The notes under the pieces: generated by a model
Told to the model about the DNA's origin: nothing
The model's database searches: none
What the model saw: the letters and a program-made list of their open reading frames with translations, nothing else
Translations under genes and position numbers: made by a program
In this document: one piece after another, positions 17,475 to 24,214 of the stretch
Layout of the letters: each line of letters opens with the position of its first letter
How positions within the stretch are numbered: position 1 is the stretch's first letter
NCBI GenBank assembly: GCA_020051175.1
Contig: JAGVJJ010000057.1
Span: 1 to 50,283, forward strand
Length of the DNA stretch: 50,283 nucleotides
Reading direction: 5' to 3'
Source: Bacteroidia bacterium
GTDB taxonomy: Bacteria > Bacteroidota > Bacteroidia > 2-12-FULL-35-15

Positions 17475-17717
17475 ATGCAGTTAGAAATAATAACTCCGGA
17501 TAAAAAAGTATACAGTGGTGATGTGGATGCCGTGAGGCTTCCGGGTGCTGAAGGCTCTTTTGGTATTTTAAAAGGTCACGCTCCGATTATTGCTACTTTG
17601 AAAAGAGGAACAGTTAAAATCACGAATGCCAAAAAGCACATTGAGAATATAGAAATCAATGGCGGAGTAGTAGAAGTGTTGAACAACAAAATTATTGTAC
17701 TGGCTGAAAGTATTTAA
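17475..17717 (+). CDS. atpC: F1 ATP synthase subunit epsilon (short form)
   Basis: 80 aa from the ATG at 17475. An earlier in-frame start at 17427 would translate the word-repeat spacer and is rejected. Contains the N-terminal beta-sandwich only: LEIITPDKKVYSGDVDAVRLPGAEGSFGIL, GHAPIIATL, and EINGGVVEVLNNKIIVLAES. The C-terminal helical hairpin that inhibits ATP hydrolysis in many bacteria is absent; short epsilon subunits of about 80 aa are usual in Bacteroidota. Part of the central stalk, cytoplasmic face. Cotranscribed with atpD, 77 bases downstream, with a hairpin between. Confidence 0.95.
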   Translation: MQLEIITPDKKVYSGDVDAVRLPGAEGSFGILKGHAPIIATLKRGTVKITNAKKHIENIEINGGVVEVLNNKIIVLAESI

Positions 17718-17856
17718 TAGCCTGGTATTTTTGATATGTAAGCAAGCATATTACTCCTTTCTACAGCTTGCAGCTCGACAAAATAAAAAGTTTGTCATTT
17801 CGTAGACTGTTTTCATACAGGATGTTCTCCAATCTATCCTTTGAAATAACAGTAAT

Positions 17857-18294
17857 TTATATAGCTTTAATCGATTTCATCCTGATATTTTCCAGTTGAA
17901 TCAAAAGTTTTTGATTTGTCAATGGTTTCTCAATAAAGCCGGAACATTTTTTATTGACAGCGTTTTGAAGTGATGCCGGATGGTCGGCAGAAAGCATTAA
18001 GATGTCAATTTGTTTTTGTTTAAAAATAGCAAGTCTGTTAAACTCATCTAGGAATTCGGTTCCTGACATAATAGGCATATTATTGTCAAGCAAAATAAGT
18101 ATAGGAGCATGCAGGTTATCATAAGATGTATTTTCATGCATTAATTTTAAATACTCAAGGGCACGAACAGCAGAGGAAAATGATTGAATGTTAGAGGTTA
18201 TTTTTAAGTATTCAATAACTAGTTTGGTGATTAACGTATCAATTTCATTATCATCAATGATAATAATTGTATTAAATTTATCCATGGAATCCAA
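17857..18294 (-). CDS. Stand-alone receiver-domain response regulator
   Basis: 145 aa (or 142 from the second ATG, MDKFNTI). One receiver domain and nothing else: acidic pair Asp14-Asp15 in IIDDNEID, phosphoacceptor Asp70 in ILLDNNMPIMSG, and Lys in GFIEKPLT. Resembles the CheY/Rcp1-like single-domain regulators that pass phosphate on or act by protein binding. No cognate kinase is adjacent; the nearest is the 20191-20958 kinase, which already has a NarL-type partner. The surrounding region to 21.6 kb is richer in A+T than the ribF-atpD area. Confidence 0.88.
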   Translation of the reverse strand: MDSMDKFNTIIIIDDNEIDTLITKLVIEYLKITSNIQSFSSAVRALEYLKLMHENTSYDNLHAPILILLDNNMPIMSGTEFLDEFNRLAIFKQKQIDILMLSADHPASLQNAVNKKCSGFIEKPLTNQKLLIQLENIRMKSIKAI

Positions 18295-18359
18295 TATTTA
18301 TAAATAATTTTTTGAATGGTTTGACTTTACCAGGGGGGTAATTTACTTATGTAAAAAAA

Positions 18360-18698
18360 TTATTTTAAATAGTAGTTTCCGTCCTCTCCTCCTGAAACAA
18401 TACATTTCCAGAAAGGAAACAATTCTGCTTTCGCCTTTTTGTTTTCCCATTGCAAAACTTGTAAATTGGACAGTTCATCTGTTCCATTTTTGCTTTTTGG
18501 TTTTATATGATCAATTTCCCATCCCATGGAAAGCGCATAACCTCGCTTTAAGTAATGCTCCCTTTTTATCAGCGCTCCGCAATTATCCAATCGGTATATT
18601 CGCGGATCCTTGTTTTCTACTTTCTGCGCTTTATCCCAAACTTTTTGAATTAGCTCTTCGCTAAAAGTGGTATAGTGAAATTTTTTAACGGAAATCAC
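18360..18698 (-). CDS. HNH endonuclease domain protein
   Basis: 112 aa from a GTG start. The HNH core is clear: KREHYLKRGYALSMGWEIDHIKPKSKNGTD is the betabeta-alpha-metal region with the DH pair, then LSNLQVLQWENKKAK with the Asn of the motif. It begins inside the preceding DUF3606-like gene (14-base overlap), so translation is likely coupled. The role could be DNA cleavage linked to a mobile element or defence, but no element borders are seen. A run of nine A residues in the coding strand lies just before the GTG. Confidence 0.8.
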   Translation of the reverse strand: MISVKKFHYTTFSEELIQKVWDKAQKVENKDPRIYRLDNCGALIKREHYLKRGYALSMGWEIDHIKPKSKNGTDELSNLQVLQWENKKAKAELFPFWKCIVSGGEDGNYYLK

Positions 18699-18861
18699 TC
18701 TTTTTTTTTCGATTTAATATTAAAAAATCATTCACTTTTTTTGCTTTATTGCCAATTGTTAAAACAGCATCTATTAAATCCTTTTTACTGCATTTAAGTT
18801 CAGTACACCACTTGGTCAAACTATCTTTGTTGGCAATATCAATTTGCAAATCTTCGTACAT
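18685..18861 (-). CDS. DUF3606-like small protein
   Basis: 58 aa from the ATG at 18861; a TTG nine codons upstream is possible. The pattern IDIANKDSLTKWCTELKCSKKDLIDAVLTIGNKAKKVNDFL matches DUF3606: a short strand, then helices with W-x-x-x-L and a turn before AV..IG..a..V...L. Small, basic and cytoplasmic; function unknown. Its stop overlaps the HNH gene. The two genes probably form one transcript, with the promoter in the A+T-rich stretch above 18865. Confidence 0.6.
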   Translation of the reverse strand: MYEDLQIDIANKDSLTKWCTELKCSKKDLIDAVLTIGNKAKKVNDFLILNRKKKSDFR

Positions 18862-18918
18862 AAAACAATGTTGTATAAACTTTCCCAAAATTATTATATA
18901 GGATTTTATAATTTTTAG

Positions 18919-18981
18919 GTAAAAACACCCATTTTAACAACTCCGTAAAAACACGTAAAAAGGTAGGTGTTTTTACGGAGT
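18919..18981. promoter_or_regulatory. Cluster of three GTAAAAACAC decamers with a 15-bp stem
   Basis: GTAAAAACAC is found exactly at 18919-18928 and 18945-18954 (26 bp apart, same strand) and inverted at 18967-18976. The second and third copies are embedded in a perfect 15-bp inverted repeat (ACTCCGTAAAAACAC at 18940-18954 with its complement at 18967-18981, 12-base loop). The arrangement looks like a multi-site operator. It lies between the DUF3606-like gene and the 104-aa gene and could serve either. The NarL-type regulator at 20955 is a candidate binder by proximity only. Confidence 0.65.
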
Positions 18982-19114
18982 CAATAATTGATAAAAAAAT
19001 GTAATCAATTGTTTTTTAGTTTGTTAAGCTGGTAGTGGAATTGGATTTTAAAAATGCTTAAATAGAAAGTATCTATTTTTAGTATAAAATTAATATTAAC
19101 TAAAACCTAGAATC

Positions 19115-19429
19115 ATGAGCTTTACAGGAAATGAAAAACATGACATTACTTTAGCAGAAGCTGCGGCATGGACACGGACTTACAGGACGCAAAATCCAGG
19201 TGCAACAAAGGGGCATTTTTATGGAAAAACTGCCATTCAAAACATTCTTAACCAAACTGGATGTGTTGGAATACGTATTTATTATGCTGTTGATACTAAT
19301 GGAGCAAAGCAGTTAATTATTGTTGGTGTGAATAGCCAGGAAAACGATTTATACAACGGATTATTGGCTGAAAGAAGTCTTGCATGTCCGCCACATTGCG
19401 GAGTAAATAATCCATTAAATTCAGATTAA
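19115..19429 (+). CDS. Conserved 104-aa protein of unknown function
   Basis: 104 aa, no signal peptide. Starts MSFTGNEKHDITLAEAAAWT. The middle GATKGHFYGKTAIQNILNQ, followed by GCVGIRIYYAVD, reads as a helix then strands, and KQLIIVGVNSQENDL leads to a Cys-containing tail (SLACPPHCG). I believe similar small proteins are common in Bacteroidota, but I know no function for them. The CxxxC tail could bind metal or form a disulfide. Transcribed alone: the decamer operator cluster is upstream and a strong intrinsic terminator follows 66 bases after the stop. Confidence 0.75.
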   Translation: MSFTGNEKHDITLAEAAAWTRTYRTQNPGATKGHFYGKTAIQNILNQTGCVGIRIYYAVDTNGAKQLIIVGVNSQENDLYNGLLAERSLACPPHCGVNNPLNSD

Positions 19430-19495
19430 TGATTATTATAAATCTATAAATTTCCAAATCCAAGTTGTTTTTTGATACATTTACTTACTATTTTT

Positions 19496-19522
19496 AAAGA
19501 CGGATTTATTCCGTCTTTTTTT
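19496..19522 (+). terminator. Intrinsic terminator directly before the sensor operon
   Basis: AAAGACGG (19496-19503) and CCGTCTTT (19511-19518) make a perfect 8-bp stem with a 7-base loop, followed by TTTT. It ends only four bases before the ATG at 19526, so it may also attenuate the sensor operon. Confidence 0.85.
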
Positions 19523-19525
19523 ATT

Positions 19526-20173
19526 ATGGAGAATATTTCTTTAACAACCGGACTTGGGTATGTTTCAACTTTTTTTTGTATATCCTCTTTTATTGTTGGA
19601 TTGCTTTGTATTAAGTTTATAAAAGGATATTTAGTTCCCTTGTTTCTCCTCGTATTTATTTCATTTGTTACAGATAGTATAAATTATGTTTATGTAAGTG
19701 AAAATATTAATAACTATTATATCTTCCATTTGTTTACAATCATTGAATTTATACTGATCAGTCTTTTTTATCTTTTGTTTTTCAGAAGATATTTGCATCC
19801 GGCTTATTTGCTCGTACCCATCCCTGTATTTTTAATAATTGCATTTGTTGATTATAAAATAAACGGTTTTAATACTATGGATAATTTTTCTGCATCTGTA
19901 GAAGCCATTCTTTTGTCGGTATATGCACTTGTTTCATTTTTATTTATAATGCGTAAATTATTATTTGAAAATATTTTGTCCGAACCCTTCTTCTGGATAA
20001 ATTCAGGGGTATTATTTTATTTTTCAGGAAGTTTATTGGTTTTTGCTTTTAGTAATTACTTTCTTACTTTCGAGCCATCAAACCAATATGTATTGTGGTC
20101 GATACCGCAATTCTTAAATATTTTTTATAATATTTTAATCTGTATAGGATTTTGGAAAGCAAGAGCTCAATAG
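19526..20173 (+). CDS. Seven-span membrane protein, putative sensor partner of the kinase
   Basis: 215 aa from the ATG at 19526; longer in-frame starts run through the terminator and are rejected. About seven hydrophobic segments (near residues 10-30, 35-52, 68-88, 96-110, 128-146, 158-178, 190-212) and little soluble sequence. It is followed by a histidine kinase whose own start lies 17 bases after this stop and which has only one membrane span and no sensor domain. Inference: this protein is the signal-sensing component of the kinase/NarL-type regulator pair. I do not recognise a named family; 7TM sensor modules of this size precede kinases in other Bacteroidota. Confidence 0.75.
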   Translation: MENISLTTGLGYVSTFFCISSFIVGLLCIKFIKGYLVPLFLLVFISFVTDSINYVYVSENINNYYIFHLFTIIEFILISLFYLLFFRRYLHPAYLLVPIPVFLIIAFVDYKINGFNTMDNFSASVEAILLSVYALVSFLFIMRKLLFENILSEPFFWINSGVLFYFSGSLLVFAFSNYFLTFEPSNQYVLWSIPQFLNIFYNILICIGFWKARAQ

Positions 20174-20190
20174 ATGTATTTTCATTGGTT

Positions 20191-20958
20191 ATGATTGGAA
20201 CAATGGGCATGTTGATCCTCGTTGCTTTTATTGTTCTTTTTGTTTTATTATATCAAAAAAAAATGCTCGCTGCCAGGGCAATGATAAAAGAAAACGACAA
20301 TATACACCAGCGTAAATTGTTAGACGCATCTATTGAAGTAGCCGAACAGGAAAGAAAAAAAATTGCCGCAAACATTCACGATGATATAGGTATGATGTTA
20401 AATGTGCTAAAATTAAATTTGACAAAAATTCAGCGAAACCGGACCGATGAAACATTAACATCAACATTGTTGACCAATAGTAATTTACTGATAGAGGAAA
20501 CTATTGCTGCAATCCGTGTTATTTCAAATGACTTAATGCCACCCACTTTGGTGAAATTAGGGTTTATCAAAGGAATTACAGAATTGTGCAGACAGGTTGA
20601 AGCATCAGGAATAATTGATATTCATTTACTGCTAAATATTACTACTATCCAGCTTGAGAAAAAAAATGAAATACAATTATACCGGTTGGTAAAAGAGGTG
20701 CTTAATAATATAATTAAACATGCCAGCGCTTCAACTATTGAATTAACAATAAATGCAACAGTTGAGTTTATGACAATTACCATATCACATGATGGCAAAG
20801 GTTTAACAAATGAAATGATGCAGAAATTATCCGAGTCAAATGAGGGCTTGGGGTTAAAAAGTATTTTAAGCAGGGCACAGCTGACCAATTCTGTTATTCA
20901 ATACATTAGCAGAGGAAATGAGAAAGCCAAAATAATAATTGAAACACCTTTAGTGTGA
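20191..20958 (+). CDS. Sensor histidine kinase, HisKA_3 (NarX/DegS) type
   Basis: 255 aa from the ATG at 20191 (a TTG at 20152 overlapping the upstream gene is possible). One membrane span (about 5-22), then a coiled linker and the dimerisation/phosphotransfer helix EVAEQERKKIAANIHDDIG with His63, followed by an ATPase with N-box VKEVLNNIIKHA and G-box SHDGKGL. Its GTG-start partner regulator overlaps its last codons by four bases, so the two are translationally coupled. With almost no periplasmic part, it probably takes its signal from the seven-span protein upstream. Confidence 0.92.
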   Translation: MIGTMGMLILVAFIVLFVLLYQKKMLAARAMIKENDNIHQRKLLDASIEVAEQERKKIAANIHDDIGMMLNVLKLNLTKIQRNRTDETLTSTLLTNSNLLIEETIAAIRVISNDLMPPTLVKLGFIKGITELCRQVEASGIIDIHLLLNITTIQLEKKNEIQLYRLVKEVLNNIIKHASASTIELTINATVEFMTITISHDGKGLTNEMMQKLSESNEGLGLKSILSRAQLTNSVIQYISRGNEKAKIIIETPLV

Positions 20959-21605
20959 AATCAAAAAAAAAAATAGCAGTTGTTGATGATCAATGCCTTT
21001 TCAGGCAAGGTCTCATTTCTTTGCTGAAGGAATACGATAAACTTGACGTGATAATTGAGGCTTCAAATGGAAAAGAGTTGTTGGAAAAAATGAAGGTAAA
21101 ACAACCAGATGTTGTATTGTTGGATCTGGAAATGCCTTTAATGGACGGTATTGAAACAACGGTATCAATAAAAAGCAGGTATCCGAAAGTTAAAGTTATC
21201 ATACTCACAATGCATACGGATGATGAATTTATTATACACCTGTTGGAGAAAGGGGCAAGTGGGTTTTTACCAAAGGATAAAGACATTGAGATAGTTGTTG
21301 ACGCAATCTATTCCGTTTTGGAAAAAGGCTATTATTTTGATGAGCGTATTTCAAAAGCAATGGTAAAAGGGTTGGTTAAAACAAAAAAAACAAACCCTTC
21401 CTTTACAGCCCATTATTTGTCCGAGAAGGAAATTGTAATTATCAATTTAATTTGTAAGGAATATACAAATAAAGAAATCGCGGATAAGCTTTTTATTAGT
21501 CCGCGAACAGTTGATACACACCGGGAAAATATTTTATTAAAGACTGGTGCTAAAAACACAGCAGGTATAGTGATGTATGCTGTTAAAAATAACTTGCTGG
21601 AATGA
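20955..21605 (+). CDS. NarL/FixJ-family response regulator
   Basis: 216 aa, GTG start overlapping the kinase stop (GTGA). Receiver domain with Asp11-Asp12, phosphoacceptor Asp57 in VVLLDLEMPLMDG, and Lys in FLPKDKD. A C-terminal LuxR-type helix-turn-helix follows, with LSEKEIVIINLICKEYTNKEIADKLFISPRTVDTHRENI. It binds DNA as a dimer after phosphorylation by the adjacent kinase. A plausible but unproven target is the GTAAAAACAC cluster at 18919-18981, about 2 kb upstream. Last gene of the sensor operon. Confidence 0.94.
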   Translation: MKSKKKIAVVDDQCLFRQGLISLLKEYDKLDVIIEASNGKELLEKMKVKQPDVVLLDLEMPLMDGIETTVSIKSRYPKVKVIILTMHTDDEFIIHLLEKGASGFLPKDKDIEIVVDAIYSVLEKGYYFDERISKAMVKGLVKTKKTNPSFTAHYLSEKEIVIINLICKEYTNKEIADKLFISPRTVDTHRENILLKTGAKNTAGIVMYAVKNNLLE

Positions 21606-21796
21606 ATGAACAGTTATATCTTGTTCAAAGTAAACAGCCTGCTATGAATGACTTGCTGGGGATTCAATCCCTTGTGTTTTCTTGTAAGCGCAGGACAATT
21701 TTTTTTCTGTTGTAGATAGCAGGGGGCGTATTTTTTTACCGCATGGGTTTCCTTAAATGTTTTTCCAGCAAGGTTTAAAAACTGGTACAGGATCTG

Positions 21797-22993
21797 TTAC
21801 AGAAAACATAACCCCTCTCCTCTGTATGTTTTCACCTCATTTATAATTTTTCCATCTTTCACCAGCAACAGTGAATTAAAACGTTCGCACAGCTCACCGG
21901 CCTTTGCATGGCGCATAAATACAGGGTCTCCGAGCTTTAGTTTTTCAGGCCCTTTGTAAACAATTGGTGTTTGTACTTCCCCTGCACCTTCAGTATCAAT
22001 CAGCTTGGCGCCCAGTGGAAGATAAGGTTTTGGAAGTTTGTTTTTTTCCATAGAGCCCGAAGCGGTATAGCCACCACCAAAGCAGGTGTATACATCTTGT
22101 ATAGGGTTACGGGTAATTTCAATGGCATAAGCTGTTGCCGGCAAATGCCGGAACCGCTTGTAATCATCAAATAATCCCGGTGAATAAAAGCCCGAACCTA
22201 CAGCCAGTTCGGTGACACAATCTTCTGTAATGGTTGTTTCTGCGCTACCGGTGCCACCGCCATTCACAAACCGTAGCTGGTGGCCTTGTGATTGTATTTC
22301 TTTTACAATAGCTGCCCTGCGCTGTGCAAGCTCTTTAATGGATTTTTTCTTTAAAGCTGCAATTGCAAGGTTTTTAGCTGCATTACCTGTTTTATCACCC
22401 ACACCGGCTATCTGTGCCTCATAGCCCATAATACCATCTAAGTGTAAGTTTTTAAGCTGCTGAATCTGCTTGCCTAATTCTGCTGCTTTTCCAACTGTTG
22501 TTATGCTTGAGCGCCTTACTCCAAAATGCAGTGGGCCAAAGTCGCTCGACATGTCAATATCCATACACACCGGGATGATGCAGTTTTCCTGCTCTGCAAC
22601 ACGGTTCAGCTGCTGCGCATGTTCCGGCAAATCCACCATTGGGATAATGGTTTTACCTTTTTTTATTTCCTTACAAATGGCGGATATATGTTGTTGTGAA
22701 TATATTGGGTATGCAATGAGTAAATCATCAAAACCTTGTTCACTCAGGTGTACTGCCTCCAAAGGGTGGTAGCACATAATACCCCGGAATATTGAGTTTG
22801 AGGCGAGAATGTTCTTAATCAGCTCCACACAGCGTATGGATTTTGAAGCAATTCTTATTTTTTTGTTGCCTGCTCTTTGAATAATGCGTTCCGTATTTGT
22901 TTGGAACAAATCCATGTCTACAAAGGCAAAGGGCATTTGTTTTTCTTTGAAAAGTTCTTTGTAATATTTGTAATCAGGGATAAAATAGCTCAT
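21797..22993 (-). CDS. Alanine-racemase-fold PLP enzyme (D-threonine aldolase/amino acid aldolase family)
   Basis: 398 aa from the ATG at 22993. Fold type III PLP enzyme: the cofactor Lys51 lies in IRIASKSIRC at the end of the first strand, with the Gly-rich FVNGGGTGS phosphate loop. The C-terminal D-serine-dehydratase-like domain has FMRHAKAGELCERFNSLLL with His and Cys, the usual metal ligands of D-threonine aldolase-like enzymes. Expected reaction: cleavage or deamination of a D-hydroxy amino acid; the substrate cannot be read from sequence. Third gene of the minus-strand operon with the ceramidase-like protein and the 391-aa exported protein (11-base gap). The 3' end overlaps half a CCCCTCTCC spacer element. 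Confidence 0.88.
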   Translation of the reverse strand: MSYFIPDYKYYKELFKEKQMPFAFVDMDLFQTNTERIIQRAGNKKIRIASKSIRCVELIKNILASNSIFRGIMCYHPLEAVHLSEQGFDDLLIAYPIYSQQHISAICKEIKKGKTIIPMVDLPEHAQQLNRVAEQENCIIPVCMDIDMSSDFGPLHFGVRRSSITTVGKAAELGKQIQQLKNLHLDGIMGYEAQIAGVGDKTGNAAKNLAIAALKKKSIKELAQRRAAIVKEIQSQGHQLRFVNGGGTGSAETTITEDCVTELAVGSGFYSPGLFDDYKRFRHLPATAYAIEITRNPIQDVYTCFGGGYTASGSMEKNKLPKPYLPLGAKLIDTEGAGEVQTPIVYKGPEKLKLGDPVFMRHAKAGELCERFNSLLLVKDGKIINEVKTYRGEGLCFL

Positions 22994-23004
22994 AAACAAA
23001 TTAA

Positions 23005-24180
23005 TTATTTTTTTGTAAAGTATGTTTCATACTCACCCATTCTTTCTGCTGCCTTAGCCACCTTTAGAGCAAGAGCTTGGTAATAGTCAGCCTTTGTATT
23101 ATTGTTTATATTAGCATAATATCGGCTTAATTCTGCAAACGCTGGCAAATAATTTCCGTTCATTGAATTCACATTGCCCACAGAAAGATCAATTGGGAAA
23201 TATTCTTTTATATAGTCAAGTAAAAAGAGCTCCTCTATGTTGTTCTTTAAAATAGTCATATTTTCAACAGGCTTAATGTTATATAAATACGTTAACCCGG
23301 TTAGGTATAAAGAGTTGTTGATTTCGTACGTATAAGGTGTACTCACAGTAACAGAGGAATGGACGGGCCGCCCTTTGGGGTTATTTGCCACATGTTTAAT
23401 AATTACTTGTTGGAATTTTTTATAGGTTTCTTCATTTTGCAATGGAGCGAAGTCTAAAGGCGGCAGTTCAAGTTCTTTAAAGACCCGTTCACGATATTCA
23501 TTCATAAGCAAGAGATTCAAGTTAAGCATTTTTACGTCCGGTCTATACTTTCTTCCTTGCTGTAACAATAGAATGGCTTCCGTATCCTTATCGCCCTCAG
23601 TAAATACAATGGCATCTTTTTCGAGTTCAGAAAGTAAATTGTAACTGAAGTTTAACAAGCCTGGCGAATAATCTCCCAAACTGTAATATTTTTCAATGTT
23701 TTTGTTTCTTAAGTCATAATTACCTTGTATTTCGTAGTAAAAAATCAAACTCATTATTGGCTCTGGACTTTTAGGTGAAAGCGTATGTGCCTTTTCAAGG
23801 AAAGGAAAGAGTGATGGATCATTGTTACCATTAAGCCATTTCACAAAGTTGAATTCATAGGAACTTGGGACTGCCTTTTCCATGTCATCTACAATTGTCT
23901 GTAAGCGCTTAAAACGAGATGTTCCTTTTGCTTTTTGTGAATTATCTTCTTCACCTTTAATATATGCATTTCTGTTTGCACGATAATAGTTATACCACGC
24001 ATCAGCATTTTTAGGATTTTTGTTCACTTCAGTTTTCCATAATTCTAATTGCTGTATATAATATTCATTGGGTTTTAGTACTTTATTCTTTCCATATATT
24101 TTTTCGGGAATTTGCGCATTCGAATTTATAATCGAACCGAAAACTAGAATGCTTGATAGAAGTAATAAAATGTATTTCAT
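23005..24180 (-). CDS. Exported protein of unknown function, TPR-like
   Basis: 391 aa with a signal peptide (1-22, cleaved after SNAQ). Helical throughout; segments such as WKTEVNKNPKNADAWYNYYRANR and LSPKSPEPIMSLIFYYEIQGNYD have the spacing of tetratricopeptide repeats. A later part (about 190-330) carries EGDKDTEAILLLQQGRKYRPDVKMLNLNLL, which recalls soluble C-terminal tails of large Bacteroidota membrane proteins of the DUF2723 kind. Lies between the ceramidase-like and racemase-fold genes with short gaps, so it is probably part of the same transcript. Function not assigned. Confidence 0.72.
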   Translation of the reverse strand: MKYILLLLSSILVFGSIINSNAQIPEKIYGKNKVLKPNEYYIQQLELWKTEVNKNPKNADAWYNYYRANRNAYIKGEEDNSQKAKGTSRFKRLQTIVDDMEKAVPSSYEFNFVKWLNGNNDPSLFPFLEKAHTLSPKSPEPIMSLIFYYEIQGNYDLRNKNIEKYYSLGDYSPGLLNFSYNLLSELEKDAIVFTEGDKDTEAILLLQQGRKYRPDVKMLNLNLLLMNEYRERVFKELELPPLDFAPLQNEETYKKFQQVIIKHVANNPKGRPVHSSVTVSTPYTYEINNSLYLTGLTYLYNIKPVENMTILKNNIEELFLLDYIKEYFPIDLSVGNVNSMNGNYLPAFAELSRYYANINNNTKADYYQALALKVAKAAERMGEYETYFTKK

Positions 24181-24214
24181 CCGATTTGTATTATTCTGGA
24201 TAATTAAGGTGCAA

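Noticed and set aside
19472-19525. Longer start for the seven-span protein
   Set aside because: It would translate the terminator hairpin and its U-tract; the ATG at 19526 gives a normal membrane-protein start.
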